Below are positions 51,834-59,960 of a stretch of DNA of 64,000 nucleotides, in pieces (within the stretch, counting starts at the first letter, position 1; each line of letters begins with the position of its first letter). The stretch spans positions 1-64,000 of the forward strand of contig JAEEON010000074.1 in assembly GCA_016284305.1 (NCBI GenBank). The letters run 5' to 3'. The notes beneath the pieces were generated by a model, which was not told the origin of the DNA, did not search any database, and saw only the letters and a program-made list of their open reading frames with translations. Position numbers and translations under genes: made by a program. The DNA is from Bacteroidales bacterium. Its GTDB lineage: Bacteria > Bacteroidota > Bacteroidia > Bacteroidales > F082.

Positions 51834-54065
51834 ATGAGACGAGTTGGTGTTATTATAATGATGATGATGTCGTTGATGCTGAAAGCACAGACGACAGACA
51901 ACGACTACACAAGATTTGTGAATCCTTTCATCGGAACGCAAACTGATGAGACTGGAGCACTTAGTGGAAGCACTTTCCCGGGAGCCACGATGCCGCAAGG
52001 CATGGTCCAACTGAGTCCAGAGACGGAGCTGATGGTCACTTGGGATCCTTGCTCGGGCTATGACTATAACAAAGACGTCATCTACGGATTCACGCACACT
52101 CATCTCAGCGGAACTGGCTGCACCGACCTCATCGACGTGAGCTTGATGCCAGTAGTCACTTCGGTGACCCCCGAACAACTGAAAGCCGCTGACTTTGGAC
52201 AACATTACAGCCACGATAAAGAATCGGCTTGTCCGGGTTATTATCAGGTGCTGCTGCAGGAGAGTGGGGTCAATGTGGAGCTTTCGGCCACCACACGCAC
52301 TGGCATCCACCGCTACACCTTTCCCGAAGGGAAGCCGCAGACCATCGTTTTAGACCTAGATAGAGGCACCTATCGCGGAGAGGCTTATTACTCTGGCCGT
52401 CGCACCTATGACATCATCCAGGCTCAGCTGCGCATCGTTGACGACCACACCGTCGAAGGCTATCGTGTTGTCACTGGTTGGGCTAAGCTGCGTAAGGTGT
52501 ATTTCCGTGCTGAGTTCTCAAAACCCATCATCGGCCACCAGCTGATGAATGGAGGGCTCAGTGTCGGCAACAGCGATGTGGTCAACGGACGCACCCTTCG
52601 AGCCACGCTGAACTTTGACCCTGCTGAAGGCCAGGAGCTGATGGTGAAAGTGGCCATCTCACCCGTCGATGGTGACGGAGCGCGAAAGAACCTGAAAGCC
52701 GAAGCCGTCAGCTGGAACTTCAACGACTATGTGCAAGCTGCTCACGACATCTGGCAACAGGAGCTCAGCCGGATCGACATCGAAGGTACCGAAGAGCAGA
52801 AGACCATCTTTTACACCGGACTATATCATGTCTTGATGCAACCCAACACCATGAGCGACGTCGATGGGCGTTATATGGACACCAACTTCGAAATCAAGCA
52901 GATGCCTGAAGGACAGACTTACCACAGCACTTTCAGCCTTTGGGATACCTTCCGCTCTGCCCATCCACTCTACACCCTCATTGCCCCAGACCTTGCCGCG
53001 CAGTTTGTTAACGACATGGTCCTTCACCATGAGACCTATGGCTATCTGCCCATCTGGGATCTGTGGGGGCAGGACAACTACTGCATGATCGGCAACCATG
53101 CCATCCCCGTCCTTGCCGACGCCATCCTCGCGGAGCTGCCTGGCATCGATGTCGAGAAGACCTATCAAGCCATGGTCGAGAGTAGTACCCGTAGCCATTT
53201 CAACTCTCCTTTCGAGGTCTGGGAACACTACGGATACATGCCTCAGACTTTGCAGGACGAGAGCGTCAGCATCAGCATGGAGCAGAGTTTCGACGATGCT
53301 TGTGTGGCTGCCGTTGCCCAGAAGCTCGGACATATGGACGACTATGAGAGGTTCCATCGCCGCAGCCTGTTTTACCGCAATCTCTTCGATCCCACCACAG
53401 GTTTCTTCCGTCCCAAAGACGAGAAGGGCCGTTGGATTGAAGACTTCGACCCGCTTTCGTACGAGCAGCCATGCTTCGTCGAAGGCAACGCTTGGCAGTA
53501 TATGTGGTTTGTGCCACACGATCCTCAGGGCCTCATCGACCTCTTTGGCGGCACGAAGGCTTTCTTGAGAAAACTCGACGAGAACTTCAGCCTCACCGCT
53601 ACCAGCGGCGAAGTCAATGGCAACGCCAGCGGCTTCATCGGTCAGTATGCCCACGGCAACGAGCCAAGTCATCACACGGTATATCTTTACACCTTCGCTG
53701 GCAAGCCTGAACGCACTCAAGAGCTAGTGGAACAGGTGCGCAACGAGTTCTATCGCGCCACTCCCTGTGGCTATGCTGGCAACGACGACTGCGGTCAGAT
53801 GTCGGCCTGGTATATCTTCTCAGCCCTTGGTTTTTATCCTTTCCACGCCGGTTCTGCGGAATATGTCATCGGCACTCCTCTGTTCACTAAAGCCACCCTG
53901 CACCTCGAAAACGGCAAGGACTTTGTCATTAGCGCACCCAATAAGACCGCAGGGCGCATCCATGTTAAAAGTGTGAAATTGAACGGAAAAACGGTAAAAG
54001 ACTATCGAATTACCAATCAACAGATTACTGAAGGAGGTTTTTTGGAGTTTGTATTGAAAAAATAA
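51834..54065 (+). CDS. Glycoside hydrolase family 92 alpha-mannosidase
   Basis: 743 residues from the ATG opening MRRVGVIIMMMMSLMLKAQ (signal peptide); a TTG three codons upstream is possible. GH92 features: FVNPFIGTQTDETGALSGST, QLSPETEL, FTHTHLSGTGCTDL, SLWDTFRSAHPLYTLIAP, GNEPSHHTVYLYTF and the catalytic region GNDDCGQMSAWYIFSALGF. A calcium-dependent exo-alpha-mannosidase acting in the periplasm. It is a paralogue of the GH92 gene at 37647-39995 but secreted rather than lipidated. It overlaps the -33 region of the next gene's promoter. Confidence 0.93.
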   Translation: MRRVGVIIMMMMSLMLKAQTTDNDYTRFVNPFIGTQTDETGALSGSTFPGATMPQGMVQLSPETELMVTWDPCSGYDYNKDVIYGFTHTHLSGTGCTDLIDVSLMPVVTSVTPEQLKAADFGQHYSHDKESACPGYYQVLLQESGVNVELSATTRTGIHRYTFPEGKPQTIVLDLDRGTYRGEAYYSGRRTYDIIQAQLRIVDDHTVEGYRVVTGWAKLRKVYFRAEFSKPIIGHQLMNGGLSVGNSDVVNGRTLRATLNFDPAEGQELMVKVAISPVDGDGARKNLKAEAVSWNFNDYVQAAHDIWQQELSRIDIEGTEEQKTIFYTGLYHVLMQPNTMSDVDGRYMDTNFEIKQMPEGQTYHSTFSLWDTFRSAHPLYTLIAPDLAAQFVNDMVLHHETYGYLPIWDLWGQDNYCMIGNHAIPVLADAILAELPGIDVEKTYQAMVESSTRSHFNSPFEVWEHYGYMPQTLQDESVSISMEQSFDDACVAAVAQKLGHMDDYERFHRRSLFYRNLFDPTTGFFRPKDEKGRWIEDFDPLSYEQPCFVEGNAWQYMWFVPHDPQGLIDLFGGTKAFLRKLDENFSLTATSGEVNGNASGFIGQYAHGNEPSHHTVYLYTFAGKPERTQELVEQVRNEFYRATPCGYAGNDDCGQMSAWYIFSALGFYPFHAGSAEYVIGTPLFTKATLHLENGKDFVISAPNKTAGRIHVKSVKLNGKTVKDYRITNQQITEGGFLEFVLKK

Positions 54066-54073
54066 TATCTTTG
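54041..54073 (+). promoter_or_regulatory. Promoter of the 54107 T9SS gene
   Basis: TTTG at 54041-54044 and TATCTTTG at 54066-54073, separated by 21 nt, are an excellent -33/-7 match. The -33 element lies within the end of the upstream GH92 gene. Confidence 0.75.
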
Positions 54074-54106
54074 CAGCCTTTATAACATTATAAAATTCAA
54101 AAATCT

Positions 54107-55624
54107 ATGAAAAACAAAAACAACTTTACGCACTTGCTTTTTGCAACCGCACTACTCTTTTTACTGACTTCAGCTCATGTTTTCGGACAATGCTCATTTA
54201 CGGTGACCGAAGGCCAACCTTTTATTGAGAATTTTGACAGTGAGGAGGACTTTGCTTGTTGGACGATTGAAGATAACACGGGTGGTACTTGGGACTATTT
54301 CCAAAGTAGCGAGAACTCAGCACTTGCTTCATTCACACACAAAAACGATGGAGACATGGCCCGCCTCGTCTCGCCTGTTCTCGACTTGTCAGGAGTTTCA
54401 GAAGCCACCTTTAGATACAGTTACGCCATGATGGGGCTTTACAATACCGATGAACTCATCATCAGTTATCGTTCTTCTGAAAACGACTCATGGCATGATT
54501 TGGCCAACCATAGCATCAGCGATTATGTCAATTATTATGAGGATGTGTTCACGCTGACCGATTTGTCTTCAACGTATCAGGTGTCGTTTTTGGGAATTGG
54601 TCATGGCGGCCTCTACATCTTTGTTGACAATATCGAGATTGCCTCAACATCGAACTGTGCTCGTCCCGTCAATCTTCAGGCTACTGAAATCACTTCTTAC
54701 TCAGCACTCCTCAGTTGGTCAACCAATGGCAACGAGGAAAGCTGGATTGTCGATTTGAATGGCGAAGAAAGAGTCATTAATGAACAACCTTATTATATTG
54801 ACAAGCTGATTCCAGAAACGCAATACACTTTCAAAGTTAAGGCTAACTGTGGTGATGGCGAGGAATCCGAATGGTCCGTTCCGATTTCTTTCACCACGAG
54901 ATGCGATGTGATCCTCGTCACTGACGACATGCCATATACTGACGACTTCGAGGCGTCTGAGGAATTTATTTGCTGGACCAGCGAGATTGTCTCCGGAACG
55001 GATAACTGGATCTTAGACCTTGGCTATGTGATTCACAATCACACGGCCTTTTTCATTTGGCTTGGTGGTCAAGCCCGTCTTGTCTCTGCTCCTCTGGACA
55101 TCAGCACCGTCACTGAGCCCACCCTTTCTTTCAAGCGCCGTCAGCGTCTGAATTCTGCTGGTGTCTTCGATGATCTATCGGTTTGGTACCGTGTCGCAGA
55201 AACCGAGGAGTGGCATCTGCTTGCCAACTTCCCCTTCGCCTCACAAGACTGGGAAGAAATCGTCGTCCCATTGCCCCATCCCACCGAGACCTACCAGATC
55301 TCGTTTTTGGCTGAGGCAAACAATGCCGAAGGCGTTTATGTCGATGACGTAGAGGTGGGTGACGTCCATTCCGTTGGCCTCAGCGAGAGCCATGGCCTCA
55401 AGGCCTCTGTCAGCCCTAACCCAACTACCGGCAAAGTCACAGTTGTAGCCGACGTCACCGAGGGTACTGCTACCGTGTTCGATATCTTCGGCAAACAAGT
55501 GGCTTCTGCCTTCATGCTGGATGGTCGTGCCAACATCGACATGAGCGGTCTCGCCCGTGGCGTCTATATGGTTCGCATCACCGATGCCACTGGAACCACC
55601 ACCATCAAGTTGGTGAAGGAGTAA
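54107..55624 (+). CDS. T9SS-secreted protein with two choice-of-anchor-J modules and an FnIII domain
   Basis: 505 residues. A signal peptide (residues 1-27, ending HVFG) is followed by a cleaved-adhesin/MAM-like module (FIENFDSEEDFACWTIED, ARLVSPVLDLSG, VDNIEIAS), a fibronectin type III module (CARPVNLQATEITSYSALLS), a second anchor-J module (FEASEEFICWTSEI, ARLVSAPLDIS, VDDVEVGD) and a T9SS type A signal (VSPNPTTGKVTVVADV, GVYMVRI). Surface adhesin or matrix protein; ligand unknown. Its last 20 nt overlap the end of the convergent vsr gene. Confidence 0.87.
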   Translation: MKNKNNFTHLLFATALLFLLTSAHVFGQCSFTVTEGQPFIENFDSEEDFACWTIEDNTGGTWDYFQSSENSALASFTHKNDGDMARLVSPVLDLSGVSEATFRYSYAMMGLYNTDELIISYRSSENDSWHDLANHSISDYVNYYEDVFTLTDLSSTYQVSFLGIGHGGLYIFVDNIEIASTSNCARPVNLQATEITSYSALLSWSTNGNEESWIVDLNGEERVINEQPYYIDKLIPETQYTFKVKANCGDGEESEWSVPISFTTRCDVILVTDDMPYTDDFEASEEFICWTSEIVSGTDNWILDLGYVIHNHTAFFIWLGGQARLVSAPLDISTVTEPTLSFKRRQRLNSAGVFDDLSVWYRVAETEEWHLLANFPFASQDWEEIVVPLPHPTETYQISFLAEANNAEGVYVDDVEVGDVHSVGLSESHGLKASVSPNPTTGKVTVVADVTEGTATVFDIFGKQVASAFMLDGRANIDMSGLARGVYMVRITDATGTTTIKLVKE

Positions 55625-56162
55625 ATGTGATATCTGTTTCTTGATCTTGATGATACGCGAAAGGTTGGCGTTGATGTTGGTGGAGTTGAAGGAAGTTTTC
55701 GTTGAGTTGAAGTTCCACCTGGAGCATGGTGTTTTCAAGGGTTTTGGGTTTAAGTTGGCATTCCCAAATGGTGATGACATGCCATCCATTATTGCTTAGC
55801 AGTTGGATGTTTTGTTGGTCGCGTTCTTGATTGCGACGTATCTTGTTCACCCAGAACTCCCGATTCGTCTCTGGAATCTTACAACATTTTGAACCCTTCT
55901 GTTGGTTTTTTCTCCCCTCTCCTTCGGGAGAGGGGTCGGGGGTGAGGCTATGTCCATGCCAAAAACAACCGTTGATGAAGATGGCGGTATGGTAGCGTCG
56001 CATCACGATGTCAGGTTTTCCCGGGACGCTTTTCACGTTGAGTCGATAACGATAGCCATGATGCCACAGCCATTGCCGCACTTTCAGTTCCGGCTTGGTG
56101 TTGCGGCTGCGAATGTGCGACATCACGAGGTGACGTTGTTCGGGAGTGAGGCGGTCGGTCAT
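55605..56162 (-). CDS. vsr: Very short patch repair endonuclease with in-frame repeat insert
   Basis: 185 residues. Vsr nicks beside T:G mismatches arising from 5-methylcytosine deamination. The conserved RSRNTKPELKVRQWLWHHGY, VPGKPDIVM (catalytic Asp) and FINGCFWHGH are intact, and NNGWHVITIWECQL closes the fold. Between HGH and KCCKIPETNREFW there is an extra ~18-residue segment (LTPDPSPEGEG...) read from a hairpin repeat, in the loop where E. coli Vsr holds zinc ligands. After the usual C-terminus ~28 Gln/His-rich residues overlap the neighbour. No cytosine methyltransferase gene is visible nearby. Its start is 4 nt after the upstream gene. Confidence 0.9.
   Translation of the reverse strand: MTDRLTPEQRHLVMSHIRSRNTKPELKVRQWLWHHGYRYRLNVKSVPGKPDIVMRRYHTAIFINGCFWHGHSLTPDPSPEGEGRKNQQKGSKCCKIPETNREFWVNKIRRNQERDQQNIQLLSNNGWHVITIWECQLKPKTLENTMLQVELQLNENFLQLHQHQRQPFAYHQDQETDITFTPSPT
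55911..55948. repeat. GC-rich hairpin repeat inside vsr
   Basis: CCCCTCTCC (55914-55922), TTCG loop and GGAGAGGGG (55927-55935) make a perfect 9-bp stem, followed by TCGGGGGTGAGGC. It is read in frame as LTPDPSPEGEG within Vsr. The sequence resembles a dispersed palindromic element known in many bacterial genomes. Confidence 0.85.
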
Positions 56163-56166
56163 AGCA

Positions 56167-56838
56167 TTACCAGATAAAAGGCAAAACTTTGTATTTCACG
56201 CGTTGTTTGTATTCGCTGTAGCCCTCTAGGCCTTGTTCCAAGACTGCTTCTTCGTTGCGGATGCGTTTGGCTATCAATGGGATATAGAGCAGCATGATGG
56301 CGAAAGAGATAGGCGAAGCCAACACCAAGGGCATCATCAGGAAGAGGATGGTGGTAGCCATATACATCGGGTGCCGGACCACTCCATAGAGGCCCGTGTC
56401 GATCACTTTCTGGTGTTCCTGCACCTCGATGGTTCGTGAGAGGTAGGTGTTTTCGCGCAGCACTTCGGCATAAAGGCCATAGCACACCAAAAAGAGTGCA
56501 GCGGCCACCCATACCGCCCAGTCGGGCAGCACCAGCCATTGGAAGCGCCAATTGAGGCCTGCCACGACGAAGGCTACGACGAACAGCAAGCCGCTCAACG
56601 CCACAACCGTTTTTTGTTCTTTTTCCTGTTCTTTGGCGTTCAACCGTTTCTGGAGCAGTTCCGGGTTCTTGACCATCATGACGAGTCCAGCGATGAACAT
56701 CGGCACGAAGAGGATGCCCATCAGCAGCCAGCCCTGCCAATAGTGAAGCGAGCCCGCGGGTAGGAAGATGAGCAGACCTAGAAGGATGACACCTAAAAAA
56801 AACTTGGTTAGCGATTGAAACAGTAAGTTTGATTTCAT
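56167..56838 (-). CDS. Isoprenylcysteine carboxyl methyltransferase-like membrane protein
   Basis: Start set at MKSNLLFQSLTKFFLGVILL. About 223 residues with five hydrophobic segments, ending with the ICMT/PEMT signature VIDTGLYGVVRHPMYMAT (SAM-binding RHP-x-Y) and RNEEAVLEQGLEGYSEYKQR. The family methylates small membrane or prenylated substrates; the substrate here is unknown. It ends 4 nt before vsr on the same strand, so vsr is probably coupled to it. Confidence 0.85.
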   Translation of the reverse strand: MKSNLLFQSLTKFFLGVILLGLLIFLPAGSLHYWQGWLLMGILFVPMFIAGLVMMVKNPELLQKRLNAKEQEKEQKTVVALSGLLFVVAFVVAGLNWRFQWLVLPDWAVWVAAALFLVCYGLYAEVLRENTYLSRTIEVQEHQKVIDTGLYGVVRHPMYMATTILFLMMPLVLASPISFAIMLLYIPLIAKRIRNEEAVLEQGLEGYSEYKQRVKYKVLPFIW

Positions 56839-56932
56839 GTGGATGAAGATTGATGACACAAATTTACAAAAATAACCATCATCGACACTCCATTGCCATA
56901 CAATAAAGTATTACAATCCTCGTTATCTCCCT

Positions 56933-57775
56933 ATGAAACAATTCGTTACTTCTTTATTTTTGGCCCTGTTAGGAGGGATGTTCCTGATGGGTTGCCAATC
57001 ACAAAAAGCCATTATTCGTGGTCCTGAGGGCAAGATTGCCTACAAGATCACTTTACCCGATGGGTTCGACCCAACCAAAGACCATTGTCCGATGGTGATA
57101 TTGATGCACGGCATCTTTTCCAGCAAGGACTACGGCCCGATGCCACAGCTTGCCAAAGGGCTAGCCGAAACGGGCATTGCTTCCATTCGTTTCGACTTCA
57201 ACGGACATGGCAAAAGCGATGGTCGCAAGCAGAACATGACCATTGAGAAGGAGATTGCCGATGCACGAGCCATCTGGGACTATGTGCAGGGGCTGCCGTA
57301 TGTAAATGGCGTTGGGTTGTTGGGGCATTCGCAAGGCGGTGTCATCGCCTCGATGACCGCTGGACGGCTAGCCACGGAAAGCAAAATGCCTGCTGGCGTG
57401 GTGCTCATCGCTCCAGGTTCGGTGATCAAAGAAGCTTGCCAAGGCGGAAAGTTTTTCAATGCGACCTTCGACCCCAAGAATCCGCCGGAATACATTCGCT
57501 GTTGGGGCATTTATAAGTTAGGGCGCGAATATCTGGTCACCACGCAGCAGCTCGACATCTTTGGTACTTCAGCCGCCTACAAGGGCCCCGTGCTTCTCCT
57601 CCATGGCGACCGTGACGGCATCGTTCCGATGTGGTGCAGTGAGCAATACCTCAAGACCTATGGTTCGCATGCCACTTTAAAGGTGGTGGAGGGCGAGAAT
57701 CACACCATCACTCGACGTCGAAAAGAGGTCATTGGGGAGACGGTGGCGTTTTTCAAGAAAGTGTTGGGGGATTAA
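56933..57775 (+). CDS. Alpha/beta hydrolase, lipoprotein
   Basis: 280 residues. A signal peptide with the lipobox FLMGC is followed by an alpha/beta hydrolase core: oxyanion ILMHGIFSS, nucleophile elbow GLLGHSQGGVIAS (Ser near residue 135), acid GDRDGIVP and catalytic His in GENHTI. Similar to esterases/acyl hydrolases of the Hydrolase_4 type that act on ester substrates such as feruloyl- or acetyl-esters; substrate inferred only. It is divergent from the ICMT-like gene. Confidence 0.88.
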   Translation: MKQFVTSLFLALLGGMFLMGCQSQKAIIRGPEGKIAYKITLPDGFDPTKDHCPMVILMHGIFSSKDYGPMPQLAKGLAETGIASIRFDFNGHGKSDGRKQNMTIEKEIADARAIWDYVQGLPYVNGVGLLGHSQGGVIASMTAGRLATESKMPAGVVLIAPGSVIKEACQGGKFFNATFDPKNPPEYIRCWGIYKLGREYLVTTQQLDIFGTSAAYKGPVLLLHGDRDGIVPMWCSEQYLKTYGSHATLKVVEGENHTITRRRKEVIGETVAFFKKVLGD

Positions 57776-57820
57776 TACTTGTTCTAGGCTGAAAACACTG
57801 GTTACTAGACAGCTTGACTG

Positions 57821-58318
57821 TTACAAGCCAGATTCTTCGAGATAGGCATTCAAGAACCGTTCAGCGAGGCTGTTGGGGCGGATGTTTTGTTGTGCCGCTT
57901 CCGGCGAGAACCATTGGTAGGAGTCAATCTCCCTGTTGGGTGAAAGCTCACTGGCGTCTTTCACGAAGGCCGTGAAGTTACACATAAGCGTGTTCGACGG
58001 CTCGAAGAAGCTCGTGCGGTTGAACCTGACGCGACTCACCGTCATCCCCGTCTCTTCCTTGATCTCGCGACCCACGGCGTGTTCCAGTGGTTCGCCACGG
58101 TTCACGTAACCTGCGACGAGGATGAAGAAGGGGCGGCCATACTGTTTGATCAGCAGGATCTCCCCTGTCTGTTCGTTGATGACGATCATGCTCACCGCCA
58201 CGTTGTACATGGGGAAGCGGAATTCCTCACATTGAGGGCAGTAAGGCACGATGCCCTCGTCTTCCAGTTCCTTCTCAATAAGCGGGGCGCCGCATTCGAA
58301 GCAATGTTTTTGGATCAT
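57821..58318 (-). CDS. Nudix hydrolase with zinc ribbon
   Basis: 165 residues. The N-terminal zinc ribbon (CFECGAPL, then YCPQCEEF) is followed by a Nudix box in GYVNRGEPLEHAVGREIKEE-TGM. This arrangement resembles NADH pyrophosphatase (NudC)-like proteins but is shorter. It hydrolyses a nucleoside diphosphate linked to another moiety; substrate not readable. Monocistronic, minus strand. Confidence 0.88.
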   Translation of the reverse strand: MIQKHCFECGAPLIEKELEDEGIVPYCPQCEEFRFPMYNVAVSMIVINEQTGEILLIKQYGRPFFILVAGYVNRGEPLEHAVGREIKEETGMTVSRVRFNRTSFFEPSNTLMCNFTAFVKDASELSPNREIDSYQWFSPEAAQQNIRPNSLAERFLNAYLEESGL

Positions 58319-58372
58319 AGTGTCGGTTTATTCATTGATGTTGAGGGAGTGTACTTCTTCTTATCATGGCTC

Positions 58373-58417
58373 ATACTCTGCGGAAACCATAAAAATAACA
58401 CAGATTCCGCCGAGTAT
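58373..58417. repeat. Hairpin repeat, copy 1, just after the ATPase/nuclease gene
   Basis: ATACTCTGCGGAA (58373-58385) and TTCCGCCGAGTAT (58405-58417) are inverted arms (12/13 complementary) around a 19-nt A-rich loop ending AACACAGA. Similarity to copy 2 extends to about 58432 and includes the stop codon of the gene. Confidence 0.85.
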
Positions 58418-58422
58418 AAAGG

Positions 58423-59841
58423 TTATTTTTCAAAAAGAGCATCAGCAGTAATGATAGCATGAAACTCATCGGAGTAAGCATTTCGTTTTACACCGCTAGC
58501 CGAGACGAGAATTAATTGGACGGCTTTGTCGGTGCCTGTTTCAGCAATGAAACGGTCACGTCGGTTCTGTATTCTCACTTCCTCCTCGTATTTCATTTCA
58601 TAGGGCTGTTTGGTATATTTCATTTCACAAATATCTATAACAGAATCGTCGCGGTCGATGATAAGGTCGATCTGAGCGCCGTTTTTGTCGGCAGTTTTAG
58701 GGAGATACCATGAGCAGATTCGGCTTATGGTGCCAAAAATGCTTAGGGCTTTACGGATTTGATCAACATGCAGCAAGCAGACGCGTTCGAAAGCATGACC
58801 GCACCAATTGAAGTAGAGAGGTGAACCCGTTTGACGCGACCAGAAAGAACTGTCGGCCGAAGTATTTCCTGCTATAAAGTCGTAATAAAAAAGCGTGTAG
58901 GAGTCAATAAGCTGGAAGATGGCGTTCTTGGTGTTGAACCCAAAGTTGGTGTAGCGACGGATGAAGCCGCAGGCCTCAAGATCCTTCAGTATCTCTGAGA
59001 GGCGGCCGTTGTCTTCAAGACCGGCCTGCTCAATCAGTTCTTCACGGGTTAGACCGACACGTTTGGTGCCGAGTGTTTGAACAACGGTGAGGTAGGGCTG
59101 GGGGTTCTTGAAAAGCGAGGCATAAAGTGCATCGAATTCATCATAGAGTTCCCCATCTGGATTAAAGAACAGGTTGTCAATATTTTGTGCAAGGCTAAGC
59201 CCACGTTCAAGTTTCGACCAATAGTATGGGATGCCGCCCATGATCATGTAACACTCCATAAGCTGCCGGCGAGTCATGACGAGTTTTCGGTGACGGGCAT
59301 AGCGCTCACACTCATTGAGGGTAAATGGATGAAGGTGTATTTTGGTGTTGACGCGATTGTGAAGGCCGCCTTTGTTTTTTAGTATTTTTTTGATGATCCA
59401 CGAGGTGGCACTACCGCATACTATGAGCACCACGTCCTTGCGCGCTGAAGCCCAGCCATTCCAAAAACGTTCAAGGGCGGAAACAAAACCCGAGCGCTGA
59501 GTGTCCAACCAAGGAAGTTCGTCAATAAAAACTAGCTTTTTCGACTCGTCAGACATGACGACAATTTCCTTGAGGGCTTCAAATGCGTCAAGCCATGAAG
59601 TTGGCAGTGGGGCTTTCTTAAGACCATATTCACGCAGTGATAGACGCCAGGCTGCAAGTTGTTTTTTCATTGACGATTTGGCCAACCCGGTGTGATAGAA
59701 AGTGAACTTGTTGTTGAACGTTTCGCGTACAAGATAGGTCTTACCCACACGGCGGCGACCGTAAAGGGCTACGAACATAGAGTCTTCTTCAAGCGTTGCC
59801 TGCAGGAGACGTTGTTTTTCCGTTTCTCTTCCGATAAGCAT
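58423..59841 (-). CDS. AAA+ ATPase with PD-(D/E)xK (DUF234-like) domain
   Basis: 472 residues. Walker A ALYGRRRVGKTYLVRE lies near residue 30 and the Walker B-like KLVFIDELPWLD near 125, typical of the archaeal/Bacteroidetes ATPase family. A winged-helix region (TREELIEQAGLEDNGRLSEI) is followed by a C-terminal nuclease-like domain with GAQIDLIIDRDDSVIDICEM-K (D-x(n)-E-x-K). The gene is bracketed by two near-identical hairpin repeats, one 5 nt after its stop and one ~50 nt before its start. Function is unknown; such genes multiply in genomes and may be mobile or defence-related. A TATCTTTG -7 box lies 26 nt upstream. Confidence 0.85.
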   Translation of the reverse strand: MLIGRETEKQRLLQATLEEDSMFVALYGRRRVGKTYLVRETFNNKFTFYHTGLAKSSMKKQLAAWRLSLREYGLKKAPLPTSWLDAFEALKEIVVMSDESKKLVFIDELPWLDTQRSGFVSALERFWNGWASARKDVVLIVCGSATSWIIKKILKNKGGLHNRVNTKIHLHPFTLNECERYARHRKLVMTRRQLMECYMIMGGIPYYWSKLERGLSLAQNIDNLFFNPDGELYDEFDALYASLFKNPQPYLTVVQTLGTKRVGLTREELIEQAGLEDNGRLSEILKDLEACGFIRRYTNFGFNTKNAIFQLIDSYTLFYYDFIAGNTSADSSFWSRQTGSPLYFNWCGHAFERVCLLHVDQIRKALSIFGTISRICSWYLPKTADKNGAQIDLIIDRDDSVIDICEMKYTKQPYEMKYEEEVRIQNRRDRFIAETGTDKAVQLILVSASGVKRNAYSDEFHAIITADALFEK

Positions 59842-59867
59842 GACAAAGTGATGTTTAAACCCGGGTA

Positions 59868-59875
59868 CAAAGATA
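59868..59875 (-). promoter_or_regulatory. -7 box for the ATPase/nuclease gene
   Basis: TATCTTTG on the minus strand matches TAnnTTTG. The expected -33 region falls in hairpin repeat copy 2, which could therefore influence expression. Confidence 0.5.
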
Positions 59876-59892
59876 CGAAAAAAAAAACTATT

Positions 59893-59937
59893 ATATTCAG
59901 CGGAAACTACAAAAAAAACACAGATTCCGCTGAGTAT
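59893..59937. repeat. Hairpin repeat, copy 2, upstream of the ATPase/nuclease gene
   Basis: ATATTCAGCGGAA (59893-59905) and TTCCGCTGAGTAT (59925-59937) are inverted arms (12/13 complementary) around a 19-nt A-rich loop ending AACACAGA. Same geometry and orientation as copy 1; similarity continues to about 59952. Confidence 0.85.
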
Positions 59938-59960
59938 ATTGGTGGTTTTTTATATTGTTA

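Noticed and set aside
37647-54065. A single polysaccharide utilisation locus covering GH97 and both GH92 genes
   Set aside because: No SusC/SusD pair or dedicated regulator lies between them and housekeeping genes are interspersed, so they look like separately placed enzymes.
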